Source of the DNA: an uncultured beta proteobacterium
GTDB lineage: Bacteria; Pseudomonadota; Gammaproteobacteria; Burkholderiales; SG8-41
Direction of reading: 5' to 3'
DNA length: 38,629 nt
NCBI GenBank assembly: GCA_903933915.1
Contig: CAIZLW010000141.1
Span: 1-38,629, forward strand
The position numbers and the translations under genes were made by a program. The notes under the pieces were generated by a model that was not told the origin of the DNA, did not search any database, and was given only the letters and a program-made list of their open reading frames with translations. Of the stretch, positions 16,809-25,061 are shown in pieces. Position 1 is the first letter of the stretch; each line of letters opens with the position of its first letter.

Positions 16809-18341
16809 ATGGCTTTCGAAGAAATGATCAAAGAGTTGGATGCGCGCAAACAAAAAGCGCTGGCGATGGGCGGGCCTGCAAAACTCGCCGAGCGCAAGGC
16901 GCAGGGCATACTGAATGCCCGTGAACGCCTCAACCGCCTGTTTGATCCGGGTTCGTTTCTGGAGTCCGGCCTGCACGGCGTATCTGTCCGACCCGAAGAC
17001 AAGGAAACCACGCCGGCCGATGGCAAGGTTGCCGGTTATGGCCGTGTTGACGGTCGCGAAGTGGCGGCGGTGTCCAATGACTTTACGGTCAAGGGCGCAT
17101 CCAGCGCGCAGATCAACATCAAAAAGCTGAAGCAGATGAAGGCGGTCGCTAAAAAACGCGGCATCCCGCTGGTTTTCCTTGGTGAATCGACCGGCGCACG
17201 CATGCCCGACGTGATGGGTGCATCGTCGATCGGTTCCAAGGATGATCCGTACGAATACCAGCGCACGCGTGAAGTGCCGTGGGCGGCCGGCGTGCTGGGC
17301 CACTGCTACGGCTCTTCGGCATGGTACGGCTCGATGTCGGATTTCTGCGTGATGCGCAAGGGCGCAATCATGGCGGTATCCAGTCCGCGGCTGATTTCGA
17401 TGGCCACCGGCAAACAGTGCGACGGCGAAGAACTCGGCGGCTGGCGCGTGCATGCCGAAACCAGCGGCATTGTCGACCAGGTGGTTGATACCGACGAGCA
17501 GGCGATGGATGCGATCAAGCAGTTCCTGTCTTACCTGCCCGCTAACAACATGCAGCCGCCGCCGGAGTATCCGGTGCCGGAAGGTTCTGACGAGGCGATC
17601 CGGGATGTAATGAAGCTGATTCCGGAATCCTCGAACCAGGTCTATGACATGCGCAAGGTGATTCAGTGCATCGTAGATCGCGGCTCGATGTTCGAGATGA
17701 AATCGCGCTTCGGCAAGACGATCGTCACCGCGCTGGCGCGGCTGGACGGCAAGTCGGTGGGCATCATCGCCAACAATCCGCTGTACAAGGGCGGCGCGAT
17801 TGACGCTGACGCCTGCCAGAAGGTGCAGGCGTTTTTTGTGCTGTGCGACTCCTTCAACATTCCCATAGTCATGCTGGTCGACCAACCGGGCTTCCTGATC
17901 GGCATGGAAGGCGAGCAGAAGGGCGTCACCGGCAAGGTGATGAACTGGCTCAATGCGATGACGCTGGTCACAGTGCCAAAGATTTCCGTGATCGTGCGCA
18001 AGAGTTACGGCCTCGCCGTGACCAATATGGGGGCCGGCGGCAATACCGATGAACTGGCCTGCTGGCTGACTGCCGAAATCAGTTTTATGAAGCCGGACTT
18101 CGGCGCCAAGGTGGTGTTCGGCGTGGATCCGGAAAAGGAGCCGGAGAAGTTCAAGGAAGCCGTCGCCAGGATGTCCAAAGGCACCTCCCCCTACGACATG
18201 GCGGCGATCTATACCGCGCAGGACGTGATTGATCCGCGCGACACCCGCAGCTGGCTGATCCGCATGCTCGATGTGCATCGCATGCGCATGTCGGGCGGTG
18301 TCGGTCAGCATCTGATGCGCACCTGGCCAACGAGTTACTGA
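16809..18341 (+). CDS. Acyl-CoA carboxyltransferase (AccD/PccB-type beta subunit), paralogue 2
   Basis: A 510-residue carboxyltransferase related to the gene at 14244 over its whole length: LAMGGPAKLAERKAQG, GESTGARMPDVMG, MSDFCVMRKGAIMAVSSP, AMDAIKQFLSYLPANNMQPPP, ANNPLYKGGAIDADACQK and the end GVGQHLMRTWPTSY. It differs mainly in the loop after SGLHGVSVRPEDKET and in the acyl-CoA-facing regions, so substrate preference may differ. The start ATG has only a weak ribosome site (GGAAACACC). The two copies could form separate homohexamers or a mixed enzyme. A terminator-like structure follows. Confidence 0.9.
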   Translation: MAFEEMIKELDARKQKALAMGGPAKLAERKAQGILNARERLNRLFDPGSFLESGLHGVSVRPEDKETTPADGKVAGYGRVDGREVAAVSNDFTVKGASSAQINIKKLKQMKAVAKKRGIPLVFLGESTGARMPDVMGASSIGSKDDPYEYQRTREVPWAAGVLGHCYGSSAWYGSMSDFCVMRKGAIMAVSSPRLISMATGKQCDGEELGGWRVHAETSGIVDQVVDTDEQAMDAIKQFLSYLPANNMQPPPEYPVPEGSDEAIRDVMKLIPESSNQVYDMRKVIQCIVDRGSMFEMKSRFGKTIVTALARLDGKSVGIIANNPLYKGGAIDADACQKVQAFFVLCDSFNIPIVMLVDQPGFLIGMEGEQKGVTGKVMNWLNAMTLVTVPKISVIVRKSYGLAVTNMGAGGNTDELACWLTAEISFMKPDFGAKVVFGVDPEKEPEKFKEAVARMSKGTSPYDMAAIYTAQDVIDPRDTRSWLIRMLDVHRMRMSGGVGQHLMRTWPTSY

Positions 18342-18349
18342 TCATCCCT

Positions 18350-18401
18350 GCAAAACCGGCACGCTTGTCCTGACGGTTTGCGGGCGCCCCTAATTTTTCT
18401 T
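18350..18401 (+). terminator. Terminator-like hairpin after the second carboxyltransferase
   Basis: GCAAAACCG (from 18350) can pair imperfectly with CGGTTTGC (18374-18381). A GC-rich palindrome GGGCGCCC then leads into TAATTTTTCTTT. The T-rich tail makes rho-independent termination plausible. Confidence 0.5.
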
Positions 18402-18423
18402 TAAGTCACCAAGTCCCCAAATC

Positions 18424-19539
18424 ATGAAAACCAAAGACAGCCAGCTCACCATCCGTTCCATCGAAGCCATCCCTGTCGTAGTACCGCTGCTGCAACCCAT
18501 CAAATGGGCGCGCGGCGAGATCAAGGACATCGACAACGTCATCATCATCGTTACACTGTCCGACGGTAGCGAAGGCATTGCCGATGCGCCGCCGCGGCCG
18601 ACGATTTACGGGGAAACCCAGCAGTCGATCACCACCATCGTGCGCGACTACCTCGCGCCGAAGCTGACGGGGTTGAATGCATTTGACCTGACGGCGGTGT
18701 GGGCGGTGTTTGACCAGTTCGCCGGTAACCCAGCGGCAAAATCGGCCATCGACATGGCGATTTTCGACGCCCAGGCCAAACATCTGGGCATCACCTGCGC
18801 CGAACTGCTTGGCGGCACGCCGAAGGCGCTGCCGGTCAACCGCCGGCTGATGCTGGGTTCGAACAAGGAAATGCTCGCCGAGGCCGAGCGCATGATCAAG
18901 CGTTACGGTTTCAAAGCCTGGAAGGTCAAGTGCGGCATCGACAAGAAGCGCGACATCCAGTTGCTGCGCGCGCTGCGCAAGCTGGTCGGCGATGATCACG
19001 AAATCACCATCGACTGCAACCAAGGCTATTCGTCACAGGATTTGCTGGAAACCTCGCCTTACTTTGAAGAGGTCAATGTTGCGCTGATCGAAGAGCCGAT
19101 TCCTGCGCGAGACGGCCCGGGCAAACGTTTCTGCGCCGAGCGCACCATCATCCCGATCTCCGGCGATGACTCCTGCATGACGCCGGACGACGTGTTGCAC
19201 GAACTCAAGCTCGGGGCGATCCGTTCGGTGGTGATCAAGTGCGCGCGCACCGGTTATACCCGGTCGCGGCAGATTCTGGCACTGGCGCAGTCCTACTACA
19301 CGCCGGTGCACAACGGCACCCAGGCCGATATGCAGATCGGTTGCGTCGCCGCCGCGCATTTCGCCAGCACTTACTTTTCGCCGCATGCGCATGAGTTTTC
19401 CAGCTTCATTGATGCGAAGGATCATGTTGCCAATGAAGACCCGGTGATCAAAAACGGTATGCTGCAGTTGCCCTCGGGTCCGGGTATCGGTCTGACGCTG
19501 GATGCGCGCAAGCTGAAGAAATACCGCGTGGATGGCTGA
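18424..19539 (+). CDS. Enolase-superfamily enzyme, muconate-cycloisomerase subgroup
   Basis: A 371-residue member of the muconate lactonising enzyme (MLE) subgroup, which abstracts a proton alpha to a carboxylate. The full catalytic set is visible: K167-x-K169 in WKVKCG, metal ligands D197 (TIDCNQGY), E223 (LIEEP) and D248 (ISGDD), and K272 in VVIKCARTG. The N-terminal capping domain (IRSIEAIPVVVPLLQPIKWARG) is intact. Known activities in this subgroup include cycloisomerisation, o-succinylbenzoate synthesis, dipeptide epimerisation and N-succinyl-amino-acid racemisation. No catechol genes are nearby, so a role in aromatic breakdown is not supported. The start has no clear ribosome site. A terminator follows. 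Confidence 0.85.
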   Translation: MKTKDSQLTIRSIEAIPVVVPLLQPIKWARGEIKDIDNVIIIVTLSDGSEGIADAPPRPTIYGETQQSITTIVRDYLAPKLTGLNAFDLTAVWAVFDQFAGNPAAKSAIDMAIFDAQAKHLGITCAELLGGTPKALPVNRRLMLGSNKEMLAEAERMIKRYGFKAWKVKCGIDKKRDIQLLRALRKLVGDDHEITIDCNQGYSSQDLLETSPYFEEVNVALIEEPIPARDGPGKRFCAERTIIPISGDDSCMTPDDVLHELKLGAIRSVVIKCARTGYTRSRQILALAQSYYTPVHNGTQADMQIGCVAAAHFASTYFSPHAHEFSSFIDAKDHVANEDPVIKNGMLQLPSGPGIGLTLDARKLKKYRVDG

Positions 19540-19571
19540 CCGCTTCAGCGCATACTTGGAGTGACGATAGG

Positions 19572-19597
19572 GCCGGAGGAATGTTTCCGGCGGTTTT
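19572..19597 (+). terminator. Rho-independent terminator after the MLE-like gene
   Basis: GCCGGA (19572-19577) and TCCGGC (19586-19591) form a stem with an 8-base loop, followed by GGTTTTTG. This is a compact GC-rich hairpin with a T-tract about 33 bases after the stop codon. Confidence 0.7.
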
Positions 19598-19639
19598 TGA
19601 TGTTCTGCCACTGCTGCGGCTTGCCGCGGGACGCCTCTG

Positions 19640-19999
19640 ATGAATCCGATCTGGAATACACAGTATTGCGCAATGATTCTCGGCAGTATTGTTCTGGCCG
19701 GCTGCGTCGGCCCCGGCGTTGACGAGACCGTACTGCCGACCCGCATCAACTACCAGTGCGCCGACAATAAGGTGTTGCAGGTGGAACGCGCGCCCGATGC
19801 CAGGGCTGCGGCAGTACTGGTCAACAACAAACCGGTTGTGCTCCAGCGCGCAGGCAGCGCCGCGCAGGAAAAATACAGCGATGGCAATTACTCGCTGTAC
19901 CTCGATGGCGAACGCGCCATCCTTGAGGAAAACAGCCGCGTCCTGTTCGGGCCCTGTTCGGCAGGGCCCCTGCCCAAGATGCAACGTGACCGATACTGA
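19640..19999 (+). CDS. MliC-like lipoprotein (possible C-type lysozyme inhibitor)
   Basis: A 119-residue putative lipoprotein with a hydrophobic N-terminus and lipobox LAGC (Cys 22). The mature part fits the MliC/PliC fold: YQCADNKVLQVER, a central region with KPVVLQRAGSAAQEKYSDGNYSLYLDGERAIL and a final FGPC, whose cysteine could pair with that of YQC. Members anchor in the membrane and block host or environmental C-type lysozyme. The match is by pattern only and the start codon is uncertain. It lies before an LpxR-like lipid A deacylase gene, suggesting an envelope-defence pair. Confidence 0.6.
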   Translation: MNPIWNTQYCAMILGSIVLAGCVGPGVDETVLPTRINYQCADNKVLQVERAPDARAAAVLVNNKPVVLQRAGSAAQEKYSDGNYSLYLDGERAILEENSRVLFGPCSAGPLPKMQRDRY

Positions 20000-20080
20000 T
20001 ACTCCGGGCCTGAAACTGACATAGGCGTCCCCGAGAACCCGTCGGACAACACCGGGTCCGACTTCTAGCAGCAGACCGCC

Positions 20081-20086
20081 TATAAT
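20081..20086 (+). promoter_or_regulatory. -10-like TATAAT upstream of the LpxR-like gene
   Basis: A perfect TATAAT lies 46 bases before the ATG at 20133, within an AT-rich stretch that contrasts with the flanks. No good -35 hexamer is seen 15-18 bases upstream. A short stem (GTCGGA at 20041-20046 with TCCGAC at 20057-20062) lies just before it. Confidence 0.4.
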
Positions 20087-20132
20087 AGTAATCCATTGAT
20101 TTAAAACAACATTTTATATATTACAGGTTGGT

Positions 20133-21161
20133 ATGCGCTTACTTTATGCTGCGGTGACGATTTACGCGGCACTCATCGTGGCTGGGCTAAGTGCGCCGGT
20201 TCACGCCGCCGAAGCCCCTGCAGAGCCGATAGATCTGCGCGGCAGCGAAATCCAGATCTTTATCGAAAACGATTCCTTCGGCAGTTCTGACCAGTACTAC
20301 ACCAATGGTTTCAAGATCGGCGGCGGTGTTCCTGCCGACAAGGTTGGCAAGTTATTCACGCGTCCGCCCAACGCGCTGCTCGACGCCATTACCGATGGCG
20401 CCAGCAACAACTTCGGTCTGTTCTTCGGTCAGAACATGTACACGCCGCGCAACATCGCCGTGGCCGCGCCGCAGCCCAATGACCGGCCCTGGGCGGCGTG
20501 GTTGTATGTCGGTGCAGTGGCGCAAAGTGTCAAGAATGATCACCTGCATACCGTCGAATTCGACATCGGTGTTGTCGGTCCGCCGGCACTGGGCCGGCAG
20601 GTGCAGACTGCGTCACACAAACTGGTCGATGCGCCCGAACCCCTGGGTTGGGATAACCAGATCCGCACGGAGCCCGGCATTCTGTTGACCTATCTGCACA
20701 AGCGTCGTTACGGCGAGATCAGCGGCGTGCAACTGGTGCCGCATATCGGCGCCAGCCTCGGCACGGTCGCCACGTTTGCGCGCGCCGGCGCTTTGCTGCG
20801 CGCAGGACAGAATATGACCGGCTTCGGTCCCGACGGCATCGAGCCCGGTGGCGCCATGCTGAAAAACACCCGGCGTCAGCAGGACCCGGGTCGTGGCCAG
20901 CCCTATGAGTGGTTTGTATTTGCCGGCGCCGATGGACGGCTGATCGGGCATAACACCTCGCTCGACGGTTCGCTGTTCCGCGGCGGTCCTGGTGTTGCCA
21001 CCCGCGATTACGTGTATGACCTGCTGGCGGGGCTATCGATACGCATTGATACCCTCCGCGTGTCGGTTACCCGGATCAAGCGCAGCGAAGAGTTTTATAC
21101 GCCGGTGGGCGGTGGAGGCAAGCAGCAGTTTTACTCCGTCAACATCGGCATTGAGTTCTAG
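20133..21161 (+). CDS. LpxR-like outer-membrane lipid A 3'-O-deacylase (DUF2219)
   Basis: A 342-residue predicted outer-membrane beta-barrel with a signal peptide ending near SAPVHAA. The family motif IFIENDSFGSSDQYYTNGFKIG lies at the start of the barrel; its Asn-Asp pair matches the catalytic/calcium site of Salmonella LpxR. QTASHKL carries the expected catalytic histidine, and GWDNQIRTEPGILLTY follows. The protein ends in phenylalanine (NIGIEF), as outer-membrane barrels do for Bam-dependent assembly. LpxR enzymes remove the 3'-acyloxyacyl group of lipid A at the cell surface. It is somewhat longer than the enteric enzyme, with inserted loops. Annotation rests on motif recognition. Confidence 0.75.
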   Translation: MRLLYAAVTIYAALIVAGLSAPVHAAEAPAEPIDLRGSEIQIFIENDSFGSSDQYYTNGFKIGGGVPADKVGKLFTRPPNALLDAITDGASNNFGLFFGQNMYTPRNIAVAAPQPNDRPWAAWLYVGAVAQSVKNDHLHTVEFDIGVVGPPALGRQVQTASHKLVDAPEPLGWDNQIRTEPGILLTYLHKRRYGEISGVQLVPHIGASLGTVATFARAGALLRAGQNMTGFGPDGIEPGGAMLKNTRRQQDPGRGQPYEWFVFAGADGRLIGHNTSLDGSLFRGGPGVATRDYVYDLLAGLSIRIDTLRVSVTRIKRSEEFYTPVGGGGKQQFYSVNIGIEF

Positions 21162-21351
21162 CTGGTCATTGGCGTACGCGTGCCGAATGAAGCTCCCGAT
21201 CAGCGCATACCACCATCATGAACTGGGTGGGCGATTCGCGTAGCTGGCCTGTCGACACAACCGGTACGTGCGTGACAACCCGCCGGTGCAGATACAGGCT
21301 ATGGCTGTGTTCCGCCGTAAGCCGTCAGTCGAAGATCGGTCAGGGGGGATA

Positions 21352-22239
21352 TCAAGGCTGGCGCAGGGTGGCTTGCCGCGCCAGCGCGATGCCTGCAAGC
21401 ACCAGCACGCCACCGGCGAACTGCAGCGGGCCGACGATTTCGCCGAGCAGGATCCAGGCAAACAGCGTTGCCATCACCGGCTGCAGCAGCAGGCCCACCG
21501 AGGAGAAGGTTGCCGTCAGGTGGGCCATGGCCCAGGCAATGAGGCTTTGCCCGACAACCTGGGCGAACAAGGCAATGCCGATCAGTTTCAGCCATCCGGC
21601 ATTGGTATGCGGCAGCAGCTGTTCACCCGAAATCCACGCGATCGGCAGCAGCAGTGCCGCCATGATCGCGCTGCTCCACGCCATCAGGCTGGCCGTCGGC
21701 ACATGCGCACGCAGCCGGGTCACGGTCATCTGATAGGCGGCATAGAACATTGCGGTAATTACGCCCAGCGCATCACCGAGCGATGCGCTGCCGCTCTGGC
21801 CGAAGTTGGCGCCGATCAGCAGCAGCGTCCCGGCGATGGCAGCAGCCAACCCGGCGAGAAACAGCTTGCGTGGCGTTTCCCTGAACACGAACCACGCGAC
21901 GGCAGTGACGAAGATTGGCGCCAGATTGGCCAGCAGCGTGGTGTTGGCGACCGATGTCAGCAGGATCGACCAATGCCATACCGCGAGGTCGCCGGCGAAA
22001 AAGATGCCGGCGGCCATCATCAAGCCGCGGTGCATGCGCAAATGCGCCGCGTGCTGCCGGCCTTCGCTCATCAGTGCCCACATCCACAGCGGCGGCAGCG
22101 CGAGGAATACGCGCCAGAACGCTGTGGCGACAGGGCCGGTCTCGCTGACCTTGACGAACAGCGGTGCGGTGGCGATGGCGGTGGCGCCCGCGAACAACGC
22201 GGCGAGCGCCAGCCATTCGCGGGGCAGAGATTGCTTCAT
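21352..22239 (-). CDS. EamA/DMT-family membrane transporter
   Basis: A 295-residue integral membrane protein with about ten hydrophobic segments in two EamA repeats (for example LALAALFAGATAIATAPLFV, FLALPPLWMWALM, FLAGLAAAIAGTLLLIGA, VVGQSLIAWAMAHL and the final FAGGVLVLAGIALA). Members export amino acids, purines or other metabolites. The ATG at 22239 is preferred because the residues before it in the open frame are polar and overlap the upstream gene. It is the last gene of a minus-strand run, 28 bases after the enoyl-CoA hydratase, and may export an intermediate or product. It converges on the LpxR-like gene; the 190 bases between hold nothing I recognise. Confidence 0.85.
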   Translation of the reverse strand: MKQSLPREWLALAALFAGATAIATAPLFVKVSETGPVATAFWRVFLALPPLWMWALMSEGRQHAAHLRMHRGLMMAAGIFFAGDLAVWHWSILLTSVANTTLLANLAPIFVTAVAWFVFRETPRKLFLAGLAAAIAGTLLLIGANFGQSGSASLGDALGVITAMFYAAYQMTVTRLRAHVPTASLMAWSSAIMAALLLPIAWISGEQLLPHTNAGWLKLIGIALFAQVVGQSLIAWAMAHLTATFSSVGLLLQPVMATLFAWILLGEIVGPLQFAGGVLVLAGIALARQATLRQP

Positions 22240-22267
22240 GAGGAGGCCGGAACGTATCCGGCCGAAT

Positions 22268-23044
22268 TCACTTGCCGATGAATTTCGGTTTGCGCTTTTC
22301 GATGAAGGCGGCCATGCCTTCCTTCTGGTCCTGCGACGCAAACAGCATCTGCAGCGTGCGCGTTTCCAGCGTCAGGCCGGTTTCGAGCGACGCATCCATG
22401 CCGCGGATGATCGATTCCTTGGCTTGCTGGATGGCGATCGGCGGCAGTTCGGCGATCTGCGCGGCCATCGCCACTGCGCGTTTCTCGACGTCGGCATCGG
22501 GCACGATTTCGCTGACCAGGTTCATGTCGAACGCTTCTTGGGCGCCGAAGATGTCGCCGGTCAGTACATAACGCATCGCCTTGTACTTGCCGACGGTACG
22601 CGGAAAACGCTGGGTGCCGCCGCCGCCGGGGATGATGCCGATTTTCACTTCAGGCTGGCCGAACTTGGCGGATTCGCCGGCGATGAGGATATCGCAGGTC
22701 ATCGCCAGTTCGCAGCCGCCGCCCAGCGCAAAGCCGCTGACTGCGGCGATCACCGGTTTCGGACAACCGTAGATGATGCGCCACAGCTTCTGCGTGCCCC
22801 GCTGCAGCATCTCGATGGTGCCGGCATTGGCCATTTCCTTGATGTCGGCGCCTGCGGCGAAAGCCTTGTCATTGCCGGTGAGCACGATGCAGCGCACCGA
22901 ATCGTCGTCGGCCATCTCGGTCAGGTACTGGCCGATCAGCCGGCGCACTTCCATGTTCAGCGCATTACGCGCTTCCGGACGGTTGATGCGGATCAGGCCG
23001 ACACCTTCGGCGGGACGTTCGGTGATGACGGCGGGTGCGCTCAT
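22268..23044 (-). CDS. Enoyl-CoA hydratase/isomerase family protein
   Basis: A 258-residue crotonase-fold protein. AGADIKEM forms part of the oxyanion hole. GCELAMTCD and GQPEVKIGIIPGGGGTQR carry both glutamates used by true enoyl-CoA hydratases (rat Glu144 and Glu164 positions), so water addition to a 2-enoyl-CoA is likely. It has a good ribosome site (AAGGA) before the ATG. It lies within the minus-strand run with two Bug genes, a 2-hydroxyacid dehydrogenase and a DMT exporter, and may act in beta-oxidation of an imported acid. Confidence 0.92.
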   Translation of the reverse strand: MSAPAVITERPAEGVGLIRINRPEARNALNMEVRRLIGQYLTEMADDDSVRCIVLTGNDKAFAAGADIKEMANAGTIEMLQRGTQKLWRIIYGCPKPVIAAVSGFALGGGCELAMTCDILIAGESAKFGQPEVKIGIIPGGGGTQRFPRTVGKYKAMRYVLTGDIFGAQEAFDMNLVSEIVPDADVEKRAVAMAAQIAELPPIAIQQAKESIIRGMDASLETGLTLETRTLQMLFASQDQKEGMAAFIEKRKPKFIGK

Positions 23045-23080
23045 GAAAAATCCTTGATGAAATTGGATGCGTAAATGCGT

Positions 23081-24055
23081 TTAGGGCTTGGCGAGGCCGA
23101 TGTCTACGAGAACCGACTTCATGTCGGTGTAGTTCTTGGCGAGTTCCTTGCGGAACTGCGCGCTGCCAAGGAAATCGTCAGACCAGTAATTGCGCTCAAG
23201 GTCTTCTTTCCATTCCTTGGTTTCCGTGACCTTGCGCATGACGCTTTCCCAGTAGGCGATCTGCTGCGGCGTGATGTCTCGCGGGGCCATGATCGCGCGC
23301 CAGCCGCCGTAGACCAGATCGGCACCTTGCTCCTTCCAGGTCGGCACGCTGGCGAGCGCGCCCGGGAAACGTTTCGGCGACGACACGCCGATCACGCGCA
23401 GCCGGCCTTCAGCGACATGGCTGGCGACGTTGCCGGCCGCGGTGGTGACCAGGTCGATATGGCCGCCCATCACCTGGGTGATGGCTTCGGCCGAGCCCTT
23501 GAACGCGATCGCCTTCAGGTTGCGCGCATTGACGCCGACGCTCTTGGCAAGCAGGCCGGCGGCGATGTGGTTGTGGCTGCCCAGCGTGGTGGCGAAGGCG
23601 ATGGAAACCGATTGTGGGTTTTCCTTGAGTTTGGCGATCAGGTCCTTGCCGGTCTTGATCGGCGAATTGGCGTTGACCGCGAACACCACGTAGTCATTGA
23701 ACAGCGAGGCGATCGGCGTGAAATCGTCGTAGCTGATGGTGCTGGTACCAACGATGTGGTTCGACAGCAGCGCCGTGGTGCCGATCAGCAGCGTATGCGG
23801 GTCGGCCTTTTTCTGACGTACGTAGGCGAAAGCGATGGTGCTGCCGCCACCGGGTCTGTTGACCACGGTCAGCGAAGTCGGGATCAGTTTGGCTTCGACG
23901 ATGGCTTTTTCCACCGACCGCGCGGTCTTGTCATTGCTGCCGCCGGGTGCGGAACCGACGACGATTTCGACGTTGCGCGACGGCGACCAGGTTTTCTGGG
24001 CGTAGGCGGGCAAGGTGATGGTTGCGGCTATGAGCAGGCAGATCAGATTTTTCAC
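23081..24055 (-). CDS. TctC-type solute-binding protein, divergent member
   Basis: A 324-residue tripartite-tricarboxylate receptor homologue with GTG start and signal peptide MKNLICLLIAATITLPAYAQ. It departs from the other five Bug proteins here: the first loop reads VVGSAPGGSNDKTARSVEKAI, WGQ is replaced, and the pocket has FATTLGSHNHIAAGLL. It resembles the subgroup annotated as tricarboxylic transport receptor rather than classic Bug. It lies 36 bases upstream of the enoyl-CoA hydratase and 18 bases after another Bug gene. The ligand is unknown. Two different receptors in one transcription unit suggest two related ligands. Confidence 0.88.
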   Translation of the reverse strand: MKNLICLLIAATITLPAYAQKTWSPSRNVEIVVGSAPGGSNDKTARSVEKAIVEAKLIPTSLTVVNRPGGGSTIAFAYVRQKKADPHTLLIGTTALLSNHIVGTSTISYDDFTPIASLFNDYVVFAVNANSPIKTGKDLIAKLKENPQSVSIAFATTLGSHNHIAAGLLAKSVGVNARNLKAIAFKGSAEAITQVMGGHIDLVTTAAGNVASHVAEGRLRVIGVSSPKRFPGALASVPTWKEQGADLVYGGWRAIMAPRDITPQQIAYWESVMRKVTETKEWKEDLERNYWSDDFLGSAQFRKELAKNYTDMKSVLVDIGLAKP

Positions 24056-24073
24056 GGGGAGTTTCTCCGGTAG

Positions 24074-25042
24074 TTACTGGCGTTCGATGTTGGCTTTTTT
24101 GATGACCTGCTCGTATTTGACAATCTCCGAGCGGATGAATTTGTCGAAATACTCCGTGGTGCCGCCTTTCGGCACAACCCCCTCGGATTCAAAGCGGTTT
24201 TTGACCTCCGCCATTGCCAGCACCCTGTTGGTGTCGGCGTTGACCTTGGTGATGATGTCGCGCGGCGTCTTGATCGGCGCCATCAGGCCGAACCAGTTGC
24301 TGGCTTCGTAACCCTTGACCCCGGATTCGTCGAAAGTCGGCACGTCGGGCACTGCCGCGAAACGCTCCAGGCTACTGATGGCGATGCCGCGCAGACGGCC
24401 CGACTTGATGTGTGGCACCAGCGCCGGCACGCCGCTGAACACCATTTCCACGTTACCCGAAATCGCGTCGGTGATCGAAGGCGTATTGCCCTTGTACGGG
24501 ACGTGAATGATGTTGATGCCGGTCATCACCTTGAGCAGTTCGCCGGCCATGTGGTTCGAACTGCCGAGCCCGGCATGGCCGTAATTGAGCTGGCCCGGCC
24601 GCGATTTGGCGAGAGCGACCAGTTCTTTGACGTTTTTGGCCGGCAGCGACGGATGGGCGGCCAGCAGCGCCGCGCCCTGCACGCACCAGGCCACGGGCGC
24701 GAAATCACGCAGCGTGTTGTACGGCGGTTTGGCATACAGCGTCATGTTGACGGCGTTGGAGGCGCCGCCCATGAACAGCACATAACCGTCGGGGACCGCT
24801 TTGGCTGCGAGTTCGGAGCCGATGTTGGTGCCGCCACCGGGCCGGTTGTCGACAATCACCTGCTGACCCCACATTTCACTCAACTTGGCGGCGACGGTGC
24901 GCGCGGTGAAGTCGGTGTTGCCACCGGCGGCATAGGGCACGATCACGCGGACCGCGCGGGTGGGCCAGTTCTGCTGCGCCAGCACCGGGTGGGCGATCAG
25001 CAACAAAGCGACAGCCGCTGATAAATATTTGATTTTATTCAT
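24074..25042 (-). CDS. Bug/TctC-type periplasmic solute-binding protein
   Basis: A 322-residue Bug receptor. The signal peptide runs MNKIKYLSAAVALLLIAHPV to LAQ. The mature protein has NWPTRAVRVIVPYAAGGNTDFTAR, WGQQVIVDNRPGGGTNIG, YGHAGLGSSNHMAGELL and HVPYKGNTPSITDAISGNVE. The start at 25042 is set by GAGGAAATT and the signal peptide; an open frame continues upstream into the dehydrogenase gene but is not needed. It follows the 2-hydroxyacid dehydrogenase by 19 bases. No permease genes are adjacent. Confidence 0.92.
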   Translation of the reverse strand: MNKIKYLSAAVALLLIAHPVLAQQNWPTRAVRVIVPYAAGGNTDFTARTVAAKLSEMWGQQVIVDNRPGGGTNIGSELAAKAVPDGYVLFMGGASNAVNMTLYAKPPYNTLRDFAPVAWCVQGAALLAAHPSLPAKNVKELVALAKSRPGQLNYGHAGLGSSNHMAGELLKVMTGINIIHVPYKGNTPSITDAISGNVEMVFSGVPALVPHIKSGRLRGIAISSLERFAAVPDVPTFDESGVKGYEASNWFGLMAPIKTPRDIITKVNADTNRVLAMAEVKNRFESEGVVPKGGTTEYFDKFIRSEIVKYEQVIKKANIERQ

Positions 25043-25061
25043 AATTTCCTCAAAGCCGTGT

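Noticed and set aside
16785-18311. 508-residue open frame antisense to the second carboxyltransferase
   Set aside because: Its translation is His/Arg-rich with no family motifs and mirrors the codon bias of the well-supported plus-strand gene; long antisense frames are common in this G+C-rich DNA.
20041-20062. Terminator after the MliC-like gene
   Set aside because: GTCGGA/TCCGAC can form a short stem, but no T-tract follows.
21162-21351. A gene in the gap between the LpxR-like and EamA genes
   Set aside because: Only short frames overlapping the flanking genes cross it, without ribosome site or recognisable motifs.
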